Shown here in pieces: positions 27,429 to 37,128 of a DNA stretch of 64,000 nucleotides (within the stretch, counting starts at the first letter, position 1; each line of letters starts with the position of its first letter). Made by a program: the position numbers and the translations under genes. The notes beneath the pieces are model-generated. The model saw nothing but the letters and a program-made list of their open reading frames with translations. It was not told the DNA's origin and made no database searches. This DNA comes from Psychrobacter sp. APC 3426 (GTDB taxonomy: Bacteria > Pseudomonadota > Gammaproteobacteria > Pseudomonadales > Moraxellaceae): positions 1 to 64,000 of the forward strand of contig NZ_JASDCF010000011.1 of NCBI RefSeq assembly GCF_030408035.1. The letters run 5' to 3'.

Positions 27429-29381
27429 ATGAATGCTCTATTTCGTTTTTTCGAAAACCGCTTACCCGCCTTCCCTGATACCCCGATGCCACTGCCCTCC
27501 CCTCGTGATGGTATGCTAAAGTTCCTGTGGGCCTGTACCAACGGTCTGCGTGGCTGGCTGCTGCTGTTTATGATTTTGTCCGCAGGTATCGGGATATACG
27601 AGGCAATGCTGTTTGCTTGGATTGGCAATATCGTCGACTGGCTCGGTGTTTATACCCCGCAAAACCTATGGCTAGAAAAAGGCGACATGTTGCTCCTTAT
27701 GCTGGCTGTCATGATACTGAGTCCTTTTTGGATTGCCTTGTCGTCGTTCATTCATTTCCAAACCCTGCAAGGCGTGTTCCCTATGCAAATGCGCTGGCGG
27801 TTCCATCAGCGCATGCTTGGGCAGTCGATGCAGTTTTATCAAGATGAATTTTCAGGTCGCGTCTCCGCCAAGGTCATGCAGACCGCACTAGCGGTGCGCG
27901 ATACGGTCATGACAGTTACTGACATGTTTATGTATGTCACCGTCTACTTTATCACCACTGGTGTGATTCTCTTTAATTTAGACAGCCTGCTGTTGATACC
28001 TTTTATCGTTTGGTTCGTCCTAGTGGCACTGACCATGTGGTATTTCATTCCTAAGTTAAAACAAACCGCCATTGTACAAGCGGATGCTCGTGCACTGATG
28101 ACTGGGCGCATTACGGATGCTTATGCCAATATCATGACTGTGAAGCTGTTTAGTCACTCGCGTCGTGAGCTGGGGTATGCCAAAAACGCCATGGGGCAGT
28201 TTTTGGGAACGGTTCATGCACAAATGCGCTGGGTCAGTTATTTAGAAGTATCAACCCATCTTATCAGTGTGATTTTGGTCAGTAGTACTGCGGGGATTGG
28301 TCTCTATCTCTGGCAACAAGGCGCTGTCGGTGTCGGCGCAATTGCCGCAGCAACGGCGATGGCTCTGCGTTTAAACGGTCTGACTCGCTGGATTATGTGG
28401 CAGACGGCCAGTCTGTTTGAGAGCATCGGTACGGTACAGGATGGTATGCGCACCTTATCAGCGCCGCAAACTATTATTGATGTGCCGAACGCCCCTGCTT
28501 TAACCGTCACTGATGGTCGTATCGTTTTTGACCATGTTGATTTCAGCTATGAAGGCGATGAAGACGGCAGTGGCTTAGATAGTATTGATTTAGACAATGA
28601 TAAAAATCTAGAAGGAAAACGTCTAGACGAGGTAAATCCCACTACGATAACGTCCGATAACTCATACGCCAAATTGCTAGATAATTTTTACTTGGACATC
28701 AAACCTGGTGAAAAGATTGGTTTAGTAGGTCGTTCAGGTGCTGGTAAATCAACTTTGGTCAATCTACTACTGCGCTTTTTTGATGTCGATAAAGGTAAAA
28801 TCTGCATCGATGGTCAAGCGATTGATGCCGTCACTCAAGAATCGCTGCGTCAACAGATTGGTATGGTGACTCAAGATACGTCATTGCTCCATCGCACTGT
28901 CCGCGAAAATATCGCTTATGGTCGCCCTGATGCTACTGACGAAGAGATTATTACTGCTGCCAAGCAAGCTCAGGCATGGGACTTTATCAAAGATTTGTAT
29001 GATGATAAGGGTAACACTGGGCTTGATACACAAGTGGGTGAACGTGGAGTCAAACTCTCTGGTGGTCAACGTCAGCGTATCGCCATCTCACGTGTTATGC
29101 TAAAAAATGCACCCATCCTATTGTTAGATGAAGCGACGAGTGCGCTCGACTCTGAAATTGAATTTGCCATCACCGAAAGTCTCAATGACATTATGACGGG
29201 TAAGACCGTGATTGCGATTGCTCATAGATTGTCTACCATCGCCGCGCTTGATAGATTGGTAGTCATGGATAAAGGTCATATTATTGAGCAAGGCAGCCAT
29301 GATGAGTTGTTGGCATTAAACGGTGTCTATGCTGGCTTGTGGCAACGTCAAAGCGGTGGATTCTTAGGTGAAGACAGCTAA
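27429..29381 (+). CDS. ABC exporter, fused membrane and ATPase domains (MsbA/MDR type)
   Basis: The protein has 650 residues. Residues 35-330 form a six-helix ABC_membrane domain (GWLLLFMILSAGIGIYEAMLFAWIGNIVDWL; SGRVSAKVMQTALAVRDTVM is a coupling stretch). Residues 355-640 form the ATPase: Walker A GRSGAGKSTLV, Q-loop GMVTQDTSLLHRTVRENIAYG, signature LSGGQRQRIAISR, Walker B ILLLDEATSALD, and H-loop AHRLSTI. A 35-residue Asp/Gly/Asn-rich insert sits between the first strands of the ATPase (about residues 370-410), which is unusual. It probably works as a homodimer at the inner membrane; the substrate is unknown. Confidence 0.92.
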   Translation: MNALFRFFENRLPAFPDTPMPLPSPRDGMLKFLWACTNGLRGWLLLFMILSAGIGIYEAMLFAWIGNIVDWLGVYTPQNLWLEKGDMLLLMLAVMILSPFWIALSSFIHFQTLQGVFPMQMRWRFHQRMLGQSMQFYQDEFSGRVSAKVMQTALAVRDTVMTVTDMFMYVTVYFITTGVILFNLDSLLLIPFIVWFVLVALTMWYFIPKLKQTAIVQADARALMTGRITDAYANIMTVKLFSHSRRELGYAKNAMGQFLGTVHAQMRWVSYLEVSTHLISVILVSSTAGIGLYLWQQGAVGVGAIAAATAMALRLNGLTRWIMWQTASLFESIGTVQDGMRTLSAPQTIIDVPNAPALTVTDGRIVFDHVDFSYEGDEDGSGLDSIDLDNDKNLEGKRLDEVNPTTITSDNSYAKLLDNFYLDIKPGEKIGLVGRSGAGKSTLVNLLLRFFDVDKGKICIDGQAIDAVTQESLRQQIGMVTQDTSLLHRTVRENIAYGRPDATDEEIITAAKQAQAWDFIKDLYDDKGNTGLDTQVGERGVKLSGGQRQRIAISRVMLKNAPILLLDEATSALDSEIEFAITESLNDIMTGKTVIAIAHRLSTIAALDRLVVMDKGHIIEQGSHDELLALNGVYAGLWQRQSGGFLGEDS

Positions 29382-29432
29382 TCGATAGCCCTTTATTTTT
29401 ACTCATACCATTCACAAGGACGTGTTTATTTC

Positions 29433-30323
29433 ATGGAAGCTTTTACCAATCGCATTAACCTGAGCGGCAAACAAGCTCGCTACTATAATCTTAGTGAACT
29501 CAATCAATCGATAGCGTCAGATAAGGGCACACGTGCGCCAGCGCATTTTTATGGTGGTAATAGCTTTACTGTCGGAACTTATGCGCCACTGTTAAATGAG
29601 TTGGCAACTGACTTTGATTTAAGCTCGCTTGCGCTACGTGGCTACTGGTACGATAAGCCGCAGCACCGTCGTCTCACACGTGAGCAAGATGCCGATATGC
29701 TTATCGAGTTTTTAGAAAAAACTCAAGACAATCCTGTCGTCGGCATTGGTCACTCACAAGGCGCAACGTCCACTGCAATGGCTGCCGCCAAGCGTCCAGA
29801 GCTGTTCTCGCAGCTATATTTAATAGAGCCCGTGACCTTTACCAAAAAACAAGCCACGCTATACAATCTATTGCCACGCAAGTTTTTGCTTAACCGTGAG
29901 CCTTTTAAAAGCACGTTGACCAAGCAATCTACTTGGGCAAGCATTGATGATTACTACGAGAGCTTGCGCGCTCAGCGTGCCTACAGGCGTATCAGCGATG
30001 AGCACCTACGAGTATTTGCTGAGCAAAGCTTGGTAGCAAACTCTGACGGCAGCTACACGCTCATGTTTGCGCCACAGCAGGAACTCGCCAATTATTTTGG
30101 TGCCCCTCACATCGATGCATCGCTCAAAAAACTAAGCTGCCCTTACACACTTATTACGGGCAAGCCAACGTTGTTCATCAATCATAAAGTACGTAAACAG
30201 TGGCAAAAATTCGTCCCTGATGACAGCGTTATATCGCTATTAGATTATGGTCATTTATTACCGATGGAAGCACCTGAATTGTGTGCCCAAGTCATTCTTG
30301 ATCATTATCAAAGCAGTAAATAA
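29433..30323 (+). CDS. Alpha/beta hydrolase
   Basis: The protein has 296 residues. The nucleophile elbow is GIGHSQGATS (about residue 110), the oxyanion region follows HFYGGNSFTVGTYAPLLNEL, and the catalytic His is likely in DYGHLLPMEAPELC near the end; LITGKPTLFINHKV holds the late strand. These fit the AB_hydrolase_1 group. The substrate cannot be predicted. It begins 51 bp after the ABC exporter gene on the same strand and may be cotranscribed. Confidence 0.85.
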   Translation: MEAFTNRINLSGKQARYYNLSELNQSIASDKGTRAPAHFYGGNSFTVGTYAPLLNELATDFDLSSLALRGYWYDKPQHRRLTREQDADMLIEFLEKTQDNPVVGIGHSQGATSTAMAAAKRPELFSQLYLIEPVTFTKKQATLYNLLPRKFLLNREPFKSTLTKQSTWASIDDYYESLRAQRAYRRISDEHLRVFAEQSLVANSDGSYTLMFAPQQELANYFGAPHIDASLKKLSCPYTLITGKPTLFINHKVRKQWQKFVPDDSVISLLDYGHLLPMEAPELCAQVILDHYQSSK

Positions 30324-30376
30324 GTAAGAGCAGTCAATGTTAATAGCCAACAACCCAACAGCCAGTGCATCTCATT

Positions 30377-30994
30377 ATGACCGATCTTTTCGCGCCTGCC
30401 CCGACAGATAACTTGTTGCCTTATGATGGTCAGGTGAATGACTTAGGGATAGTGATTGATGATGCTGACATTCTCTATAATGCTTTACTCACTGAGCTTC
30501 CTTGGCAGTCTGATATCGTAACGCTATTTGCTAAGACCCATGTCACCACTCGCCAAATTGTGTGGATGGGAGACAAAGGTATCAGCTATCAATATTCTGG
30601 TCATGCACGTCAAGCCATTGCATGGACAGATTCAGTGTTTCATGTGAAACGTCATATTGAGCAGCAACTGTTAAAAATCGGTATCAATATTGATTTTAAC
30701 TCCTGCCTGCTCAATTATTATCCATCTGGCTCTGATGGCATGGGCTATCATGCTGATGATGAAAAAGAGCTTGGCCATCAGCCAGTTATCGCTTCCCTCT
30801 CACTGGGTGCCACGCGTAAGTTTGTTTTTAAGCATAAAAAAACTCAAGATAAAGTCGAGCTTTATCTTGAGTCTGGTCAGCTTATCGTCATGCATGGTGA
30901 GACGCAACGTTTTTGGAAACACTCTATTACGAAAACCAAAACGGTAGAAGCGGGACGTATCAGCCTAACCTTTCGGCACATGCTATCGGTTTGA
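30377..30994 (+). CDS. AlkB-like Fe(II)/2-oxoglutarate dioxygenase
   Basis: From the ATG at 30377 the protein has 205 residues. The jelly-roll iron site is complete: His and Asp in MGYHADDEKEL, His in RFWKHSITK, and the 2-oxoglutarate-binding Arg pair in GRISLTFRHM. NSCLLNYYPSGSDGMGYH and PVIASLSLGATRKFVFKHK are typical of the AlkB group of nucleic-acid demethylases (AlkB2/3-like). It probably repairs alkylated DNA or RNA. It lies 53 bp after the hydrolase gene in the same direction and meets the convergent oxidoreductase gene 16 bp later. Confidence 0.9.
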   Translation: MTDLFAPAPTDNLLPYDGQVNDLGIVIDDADILYNALLTELPWQSDIVTLFAKTHVTTRQIVWMGDKGISYQYSGHARQAIAWTDSVFHVKRHIEQQLLKIGINIDFNSCLLNYYPSGSDGMGYHADDEKELGHQPVIASLSLGATRKFVFKHKKTQDKVELYLESGQLIVMHGETQRFWKHSITKTKTVEAGRISLTFRHMLSV

Positions 30995-31010
30995 TTGGAT
31001 TTGTTTGAGC

Positions 31011-32018
31011 TTAACCTACTTTTAAAACGATTTTGCCAAAGGTATCGCCTTTTTGTAGCTCATGGTGCGCTGCCACCACATCAGATAACGGAAAGCTTTG
31101 CTGAATCTGCAAGATCAGCTTGCCATCTGCTATAAGCTGCAAAACCTTTGCCATACTGTCACCATTTGGCTGCACGGCATACCCTTCTACGCTTAGATTC
31201 TTATCAGCACCTACCTCTTTAAGCTTATCAACCCAAATCGTCGGCAACACCTTAACACGAGCGTCAGACTTGAGCACGCTCAGCGCGCGTACGCCAGCAT
31301 CATCACCGACCAAGTCGAGCAGTACATCAGCTTGCAGGTCAGGAAACGCTTCATCTTTGGTATAGTCAATCCAGCCTGCCAGTTTTTGCTTGTTTATCAA
31401 AGTATCAAGCTTGTCATACTTTTCAGGTGAGCAAATAACAGTGACTTTTATATTATCTTTATCGACTTTGTCCATCAACAGCTGAATCGCCAAATGACCA
31501 ACGCCGCCCGCTGGCGCATTGATAACCACATGCTCGCCTTCTTTGATATTGGCAAACTCTACAAACTGTAGCGCGGTTTGTCCGATACATGGCAATGCAC
31601 CTGCTTGCTCTACAGTGACGTTCTCAGGGATTTTAGCCAGCAATGCGGCGTCCACTGCTACATACTCAGCATAGCAGCTACCGTCGAAGCTCAGAGCAGC
31701 GACATTATCACCGATAGCAAATTTATCACTATTACTCTCGACTACTACACCCGCGACATCGAATCCTAAAATCGCAGCATCATCTTTATCAAATTTGTTT
31801 TTTTGAATTGCATCCGCGCCCCAGCCTTTACCTTGACGCGTCTTATAATCGACAGGGTTAATACCTGCATAAGCGACCTTTATTAATACCTGACTGTCCG
31901 TTAATTCAGGCATATCAACGCCGTCTTGATACTTCATGACTTCAGGCTCACCGAACGCCTGTATCAGCACTGCATGTTGTGTTGTCGGTAATTGCTGTTT
32001 GTTCGTAGAATTAGACAT
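31011..32018 (-). CDS. Medium-chain dehydrogenase/reductase, quinone-oxidoreductase type
   Basis: The protein has 335 residues. It shows the GroES-like half (SQVLIKVAYAGINPVDYKTRQGKGW; FDVAGVVVESNSDKFAIGDNVAAL) and the Rossmann half with EHVVINAPAGGVGHLAIQLL. The zinc ligands of alcohol dehydrogenases are missing, so it belongs to the NADPH-dependent quinone/enone reductase group. QNNKFDKDD-like charged inserts are minor. It is convergent with the AlkB-like gene and probably monocistronic. Confidence 0.88.
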   Translation of the reverse strand: MSNSTNKQQLPTTQHAVLIQAFGEPEVMKYQDGVDMPELTDSQVLIKVAYAGINPVDYKTRQGKGWGADAIQKNKFDKDDAAILGFDVAGVVVESNSDKFAIGDNVAALSFDGSCYAEYVAVDAALLAKIPENVTVEQAGALPCIGQTALQFVEFANIKEGEHVVINAPAGGVGHLAIQLLMDKVDKDNIKVTVICSPEKYDKLDTLINKQKLAGWIDYTKDEAFPDLQADVLLDLVGDDAGVRALSVLKSDARVKVLPTIWVDKLKEVGADKNLSVEGYAVQPNGDSMAKVLQLIADGKLILQIQQSFPLSDVVAAHHELQKGDTFGKIVLKVG

Positions 32019-32114
32019 CGTATATATCCTTATAGTTATCTATTACTGGTTCTCTTAACTTTTATCCTTTACTTTTCATTTACTCGTGGGTCTTTCACTA
32101 TCTAATAAAGCTGA

Positions 32115-32885
32115 CTATAACGACAGCTCCGCACTAAGCGGCAAATGATCTGATAATGTTGACCATGGTTTACCCGTATGTACCCATGCGTCTTTCACTC
32201 TTAAGTTGCGCACATAGATACGGTCTAGGCTAAGCACCGGCAGCTTCGCTGGAAAGGTCGGCAACAACTTACCATGACAATGCTTGAAAGCCTCAGTCAT
32301 GCCCAAGCTGGCAGCCAACTTATCACAGGACATTTTTTTCCAATCATTAAAATCTCCCGCCAAAATTAGTGGCTGATCGCGATCGATTTCATTACGGACA
32401 TAGTTAGCAATGGCTTCATATTGTTTGATACGATCACGTTCAAACAAATTTAAGTGCGCGCATAACACCACCACAGGTCTCTCCCAGCCTAGTGGTTGCA
32501 CCTCACAGTGCAATACACCACGCTGCTCGAGCTTATTCACCGTGATATTGACGTTATGCTTTGGGTCTAGTGGAAAACGGCTCAATACGGCATTGCCATG
32601 ATGACCGTTCTCGTACTCTGAGTTTTTGCCATAGCTATTTTGCAACTGCAGATACTCACCGAACCATTCATGTTGGGATTGGTCAGGGTACTCGTTATAT
32701 TGCATGTTGCGCTTGAGATTTTGACCCTGTACTTCTTGTAGGCACAGCACATCGGAGCCTATGATATCGAGCGCTTGGGCGATACCTTGTATTTTGACCT
32801 GCCGATTCATCGGCGACATGCCTTTGTGAATGTTATAGCTGGTCAAAACAAAAGAAGTCGTGGTTGTCATCATTTTATTAGTCAT
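32115..32885 (-). CDS. Endonuclease/exonuclease/phosphatase (EEP) family protein
   Basis: The protein has 256 residues. All EEP motifs are seen: SYNIHKGMS (start strand), VLCLQEVQGQ (metal-binding Glu), VVLCAHLNLFERDR, LILAGDFNDWKK (catalytic Asp/Asn) and LSDHLPLSAEL (Asp-His). These enzymes cut phosphodiester or phosphate bonds with a metal ion; the substrate (DNA, RNA or lipid) is not readable. No signal peptide is apparent, so it should be cytosolic. The KMM start leaves a small choice of Met. Confidence 0.87.
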   Translation of the reverse strand: MTNKMMTTTTSFVLTSYNIHKGMSPMNRQVKIQGIAQALDIIGSDVLCLQEVQGQNLKRNMQYNEYPDQSQHEWFGEYLQLQNSYGKNSEYENGHHGNAVLSRFPLDPKHNVNITVNKLEQRGVLHCEVQPLGWERPVVVLCAHLNLFERDRIKQYEAIANYVRNEIDRDQPLILAGDFNDWKKMSCDKLAASLGMTEAFKHCHGKLLPTFPAKLPVLSLDRIYVRNLRVKDAWVHTGKPWSTLSDHLPLSAELSL

Positions 32886-33049
32886 AAACTCAGTATTTGT
32901 AGAGTAAAGGTGGATAGCGCTTTATCAGAATTTATCGCAACGCCGTGTCATGTAGCAAGGCTCTGCACATTGGTAATTAATTAATTGTTTGTTTGTTGAT
33001 GCAATTGTTGATGTAATGCTTAACCATAACAGGTTGTGCATGCATTAAC

Positions 33050-33086
33050 GTAAAAAGGGCATTGATTCTTATCGAAGCAATGCCCT
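33050..33086 (-). terminator. Intrinsic terminator downstream of the Balon-family gene
   Basis: AGGGCATTG (33056-33064) pairs perfectly with CAATGCCCT (33078-33086) over a 13-base loop; the minus strand continues with TTTTTA. Confidence 0.85.
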
Positions 33087-33155
33087 CATATTATACCTAT
33101 ATTCTATCAATGGCTAATCTGTAGATAAACCTCATTAATAGATGGCATCAGTGCG

Positions 33156-34268
33156 TTAATAACGCGTTACCAGAGCAATTGGTTGATCTTCACCCATAAT
33201 ATCTTGCGGCATAAATACGGCTTTACCACCATTATGAATAACGTGTTCGATGATTTCACCAATCGCATCATCCGTGACACCTTCTGCCGTCGCATCATTT
33301 GCTGGGCTTAGCGTTTGCGCTTTTTCATCGATTTTAGCAGATTGCATATAGCCACGACGGACATAAAGTGTCTCACCTGCCCCTTGGAAGGCACTGCGAT
33401 AGACTTCTTGCAGGTCAGTCTGTAGCATACTGGCACCGCGTGCTTTATCAATCTCACCTAAGGCTTCTTGATGTAGCGACGAGCGATATCCTTCGACGGC
33501 TTCTTGCACACTATCAACGATATGTTGAGCACTGCCATCTTCTAGGTTGGTGGCGTTTGATACTGTGGCAATGATATTGTCAGGACGGTCACACACTTCT
33601 TTATAGTAGCCTATATTCTTAGCATCACCCACGATGACGAGTGGCATTTTATGCTCACCCCATAGCTCTTGCACGCTCTTATCAACTTGGTTAAAGAACT
33701 CTTTTAAGTAGCTGCTTTCGTTATTTGATGAACGGTCTGAGCCACCATCACCTGTGGTATATGGGCCATTATTTTCCACTGGAAACGGAATATTTTCCAT
33801 ATTTTTTTGAGCATCATCATCTTTGTGAAACTCTCTGATAACGCGGTCGTTCGATGCTTCGATTAAACGGGCGCTATCACGGGTCAATACGACCGTATAA
33901 TAATGAACGGCGCTTGCCATATCTCGGACTAAATCACGAGTCGCAAAGCGGTCTGAGATGACAACACGTTCTTTGGTATCAATAGGCATACGGATAACTT
34001 GCACATCATCTGTACTGGCAAATATCGCTAAGGTATCAAGGTTATAATTATGATTAAGCTCATTGGTCTTAGCTTGAATGTTGTCCAAAATAGTGGTCGC
34101 CGTACGTTTATCGTACTCATTGGTTAGGCGTTCTTCGGCAACTTTTAATTGGTTTTTTAGGGCAATAGGATCTTGGTCGTTGGCAGGATGCTCGCGATGA
34201 GTTTTGACAAAGATACTGACCGCAGGGTTGGCTTTGGTTTCACGTAAGCTTTTGAGAGTCGCTTTCAT
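33156..34268 (-). CDS. Balon-family ribosome hibernation factor (bacterial archaeo-eukaryotic release factor homologue)
   Basis: The protein has 370 residues. The overall layout is that of the bacterial aeRF1/Pelota-like family: an N-terminal domain (about 1-125, with LDTLAIFASTDDVQVIRMP and RVVISDRFATRDLV), a middle domain (about 128-265, YTVVLTRDSARLIEA then MPLVIVGDAKNIGYYKEV) and a C-terminal eRF1_3-like domain (about 270-370, ending GGKAVFMPQDIMGEDQPIALVTRY). In place of the GGQ loop of release factors there is a flexible TTGDGGSDRSSNNESS segment (about 171-186), so peptide release is not expected. Balon of P. urativorans binds the ribosomal A site with EF-Tu in cold or stress. AGGAG precedes the ATG; a terminator follows; the gene is monocistronic. 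Family membership is recognised from memory, not searched. Confidence 0.85.
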   Translation of the reverse strand: MKATLKSLRETKANPAVSIFVKTHREHPANDQDPIALKNQLKVAEERLTNEYDKRTATTILDNIQAKTNELNHNYNLDTLAIFASTDDVQVIRMPIDTKERVVISDRFATRDLVRDMASAVHYYTVVLTRDSARLIEASNDRVIREFHKDDDAQKNMENIPFPVENNGPYTTGDGGSDRSSNNESSYLKEFFNQVDKSVQELWGEHKMPLVIVGDAKNIGYYKEVCDRPDNIIATVSNATNLEDGSAQHIVDSVQEAVEGYRSSLHQEALGEIDKARGASMLQTDLQEVYRSAFQGAGETLYVRRGYMQSAKIDEKAQTLSPANDATAEGVTDDAIGEIIEHVIHNGGKAVFMPQDIMGEDQPIALVTRY

Positions 34269-34962
34269 ATATTGCTCCTTGTTTTATTATCATTTAACTG
34301 CTTTTATTATATTAATTCTTAAAACCGATAAATCACTGGCTTGTCTTTAAAAGCACTTTTATTAAGACTCGTGTGACATTATCCGTTTATCTCAATCAAT
34401 AGTTTTTTATCAATATATTAAATTGATGCTTGCAATCCATTACCTTGATGCTAACAGTTAAACCTCACTCTCTGTAGGGTTAATTTGCAAGCAAATGATA
34501 ATGCTTTGTAAGCAGAGCAATCTATGGTGTGATAAAAGACAGAGTGGCTATGAAAAGTAAACGCTCGGTCTTTATTACGTGATACAGCTACCTTATCAGC
34601 ACATTACTCACTATGGTTAATACACTTTAAAAATGACACAGTGCTACTGGGGTGAATTTGCGCAGCCTCTGGGAACGCAGCACGCAAGTAAAATTTATAC
34701 CAGTAGCGCGTCTACCTCTATAACAGTTTCATTTTTAATTGACGTTATATCGAGTGCTTTACTTCTTATATCGTCCGTGGATTAGGTTGCATTTTTACCA
34801 AACGAACCCATCTTTTATACAGGGTCTATGGATACAACCAATTAACAAAGCATTCTAAGACTTGTACGCTCTATACATTGCGCCAAGCAAATTACTTATA
34901 CCAAATAATACCCAACCAATAATAATTCACTCATTTTCTACCATCAGATATCGGATACCTTT
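34269..34962. other. Long divergent intergenic region between the Balon-family gene and prlC
   Basis: In 694 bp no gene is supported. It holds hairpin element copy C (34611-34749) and both promoters. CACTCT (about 34467) and AGAGTG (about 34542) could pair at long range. The length is notable for regulation of the stress-linked Balon-family gene, but no operator can be named. Confidence 0.5.
34611..34749 (-). repeat. Hairpin MITE-like element, copy C
   Basis: GCTACTGG...AAATTT pairs with AAATTTATACCAGTAGC around a core that, complemented, reads ACTTGCGTGCTGCG...AGAGGCTGCGC, as in copies A, B and D (C and D lie in the opposite orientation to A and B). The ends TATGGTTAATACACTTTAAA and, complemented, TATAACGTCAATTAAAAATG are relatives of the shared end. 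Confidence 0.75.
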
Positions 34963-37128
34963 ATGACAGCCCTTTCTCCAGCATTACGACTTGTCGATTT
35001 TGACAATGTTTCACCGACTACTCTACAAAAACAAGTCATCGGCGCTATCGATGATGCCAATGCGTTTTTAGATAACATGAGCGCAGCGACTGATGATATT
35101 ACTGCTCAGAACGCCTTGACGGAGGTAATGACCTTTGACCATATCAACCTGGCGTTAGATCGCAGTTGGGGAGTTTTGTCGCACCTCAATAGCGTTATGA
35201 GCAATGACGAAATCCGTCATGTCCATCATGAGCTGTTACCTAAGCTGTCTGCATATGGCACGCGGGTCGGACAGCATCAGCCGCTCTTTAGTCACTATCA
35301 GGCTATCGTCAATGACACTGAGTTTTTTGCTGACCTAGAGCCAGCACGAGCACGTGCCATCGAGCTTGCGCTGCGTAGCTTTGAGCTGTCAGGTGTCGCA
35401 CTGCCGAAAGCTGAACAGGAAAAATTCGCTACTATCCAAAGTGAGCTCTCAACCTTATCTGCAACATTCTCAGACCACATATTGGACGCGACACAAGCGT
35501 ATGCCCTGCCACTTACTGAAGAACAATTGGCAGGTGTAACCGAAAGCGGACAGGCGCTCTTAGCTGATGCTGGTGAACAATACAAAGCGCGTGAGCTTGC
35601 CAGCGGCGCCCTCACGCAAGCAGATATTGACGCATTGCCGACGCCTTATTATGTAGCAAGCTTAAATATCCCTGTTTATTTGGCTGTTATGACTCATGCA
35701 GATGACCGCAGCTTACGTGAAACGCTTTACCGCGCTTATGTTACCCGTGCCTCTGAATTTGATCAGCACACCAATGCCAAAGGTGAGTCTCTCAATAACG
35801 CTGATATCATGGGTCAAATCCTAAAATTACGGGAGAAGAAGGCCAAACTATTAGGCTTTGATAATTATGCAGACGTCTCACTATCGACCAAAATGGCAGA
35901 TAGTGTGGAAGAAGTTGAAACTTTCTTACGAGATTTGGCCAAGCAAGCGACCCCAGCCGCTAAGCAAGATTTAGCACAGCTGCAAAAGTGTGCGCAGGAT
36001 TATGGCATTATCGACTTACAGCCGTGGGACAGTGCTTATATCGCTGAAAAAGTAAAACAAAGCGAGTTCAGTTTATCGCAAGAAGAAATCCGCCCGTACT
36101 TCCCACTGCCAAAAGTGATTAGCGGATTGTTTGCTATCGTAGAGCGTCTCTACGGTATCAAAGTACAAGAGCACAGTGAATCTGTGTCACGTTGGCATGA
36201 TGATGTGCGTTTTTATCAGTTATTTGATGCTGATGACCACCTGCTTGGCGGCTTTTACTTTGATTTATTTGCCCGTAATGGTAAGCGCGGCGGTGCCTGG
36301 ATGAGTGGTTTTCAGTCTCGTTATACTTATGACGAACAAGACCATGAGCAGCTGCCCGTCTGCTTTATGGTGGGCAACTTTACCCCTGCTCTCGATGGCA
36401 AACCAAGCTTATTGACCCATGATGAAGTCTTGACCTTGTTCCATGAGTTCGGTCATGGACTACATCACCTGTTGACTCAAGTAACGGTTGGTGATGTCGC
36501 TGGCGTAAATGGCGTGGAATGGGACGCAGTAGAGCTGCCCAGTCAGTTTATGGAAAACTGGGCATGGGATGCAGAAGGTATTGCGCTGATTAGTAGTCAT
36601 GTTGAGAGTGGTGAACCGTTACCGCAAGACAAACTTGCTGCCCTGCTAGCGGTAAAAAACTTCCAAAGCGGCATGCAAACCCTACGTCAAATCGAATTCG
36701 CGCTGTTTGACTTATTGATTCATGCGCACACGCCAGCGCTTGATTATGATGGTATCTTGGCAACATTAAATACGGTTCGAGATGATATTGCTATCATGCA
36801 AACGCCTGACTACAACCGTTTTGCCAATGGCTTTAGTCATATCTTTGCCGGTGGCTATGCGGCAGGCTATTACTCGTATAAGTGGGCGGAGCTGTTGTCT
36901 GCCGATGCGTTTAGTAAGTTTGAAGAAGAGGGTATCTTCAACCCGATCACAGGTAAAGCGTTTCGTGAGACTGTCTTATCAGTGGGCGGAAGTTTTCCTG
37001 CTAAAACAAACTTTGAAAACTTCCGTGGCCGCAGCGCCAGCATTGATGCGTTATTACGTCACAGTGGTTTTGCAAATACTAAAGGTGTCGAGGCTGCCAA
37101 TGCTCAAACGACGCGCGAGGTTATCTAA
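34963..37128 (+). CDS. prlC: Oligopeptidase A (M3 family zinc metallopeptidase)
   Basis: The enzyme degrades short peptides, including cleaved signal peptides, in the cytosol. The protein has 721 residues. The zinc site HEFGHGLHHLL lies near residue 492, with the third ligand Glu in the following helix (NGVEWDAVELPSQFMENW). Other M3 markers are GGFYFDLFARNGKRGGAWM, LPVCFMVGNF and FSHIFAGGYAAGYYSYKWAE. The gene ends directly against the YheV-like gene (TAA ATG), a pairing also seen in enterobacteria, so the two are translated from one message. Confidence 0.96.
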   Translation: MTALSPALRLVDFDNVSPTTLQKQVIGAIDDANAFLDNMSAATDDITAQNALTEVMTFDHINLALDRSWGVLSHLNSVMSNDEIRHVHHELLPKLSAYGTRVGQHQPLFSHYQAIVNDTEFFADLEPARARAIELALRSFELSGVALPKAEQEKFATIQSELSTLSATFSDHILDATQAYALPLTEEQLAGVTESGQALLADAGEQYKARELASGALTQADIDALPTPYYVASLNIPVYLAVMTHADDRSLRETLYRAYVTRASEFDQHTNAKGESLNNADIMGQILKLREKKAKLLGFDNYADVSLSTKMADSVEEVETFLRDLAKQATPAAKQDLAQLQKCAQDYGIIDLQPWDSAYIAEKVKQSEFSLSQEEIRPYFPLPKVISGLFAIVERLYGIKVQEHSESVSRWHDDVRFYQLFDADDHLLGGFYFDLFARNGKRGGAWMSGFQSRYTYDEQDHEQLPVCFMVGNFTPALDGKPSLLTHDEVLTLFHEFGHGLHHLLTQVTVGDVAGVNGVEWDAVELPSQFMENWAWDAEGIALISSHVESGEPLPQDKLAALLAVKNFQSGMQTLRQIEFALFDLLIHAHTPALDYDGILATLNTVRDDIAIMQTPDYNRFANGFSHIFAGGYAAGYYSYKWAELLSADAFSKFEEEGIFNPITGKAFRETVLSVGGSFPAKTNFENFRGRSASIDALLRHSGFANTKGVEAANAQTTREVI

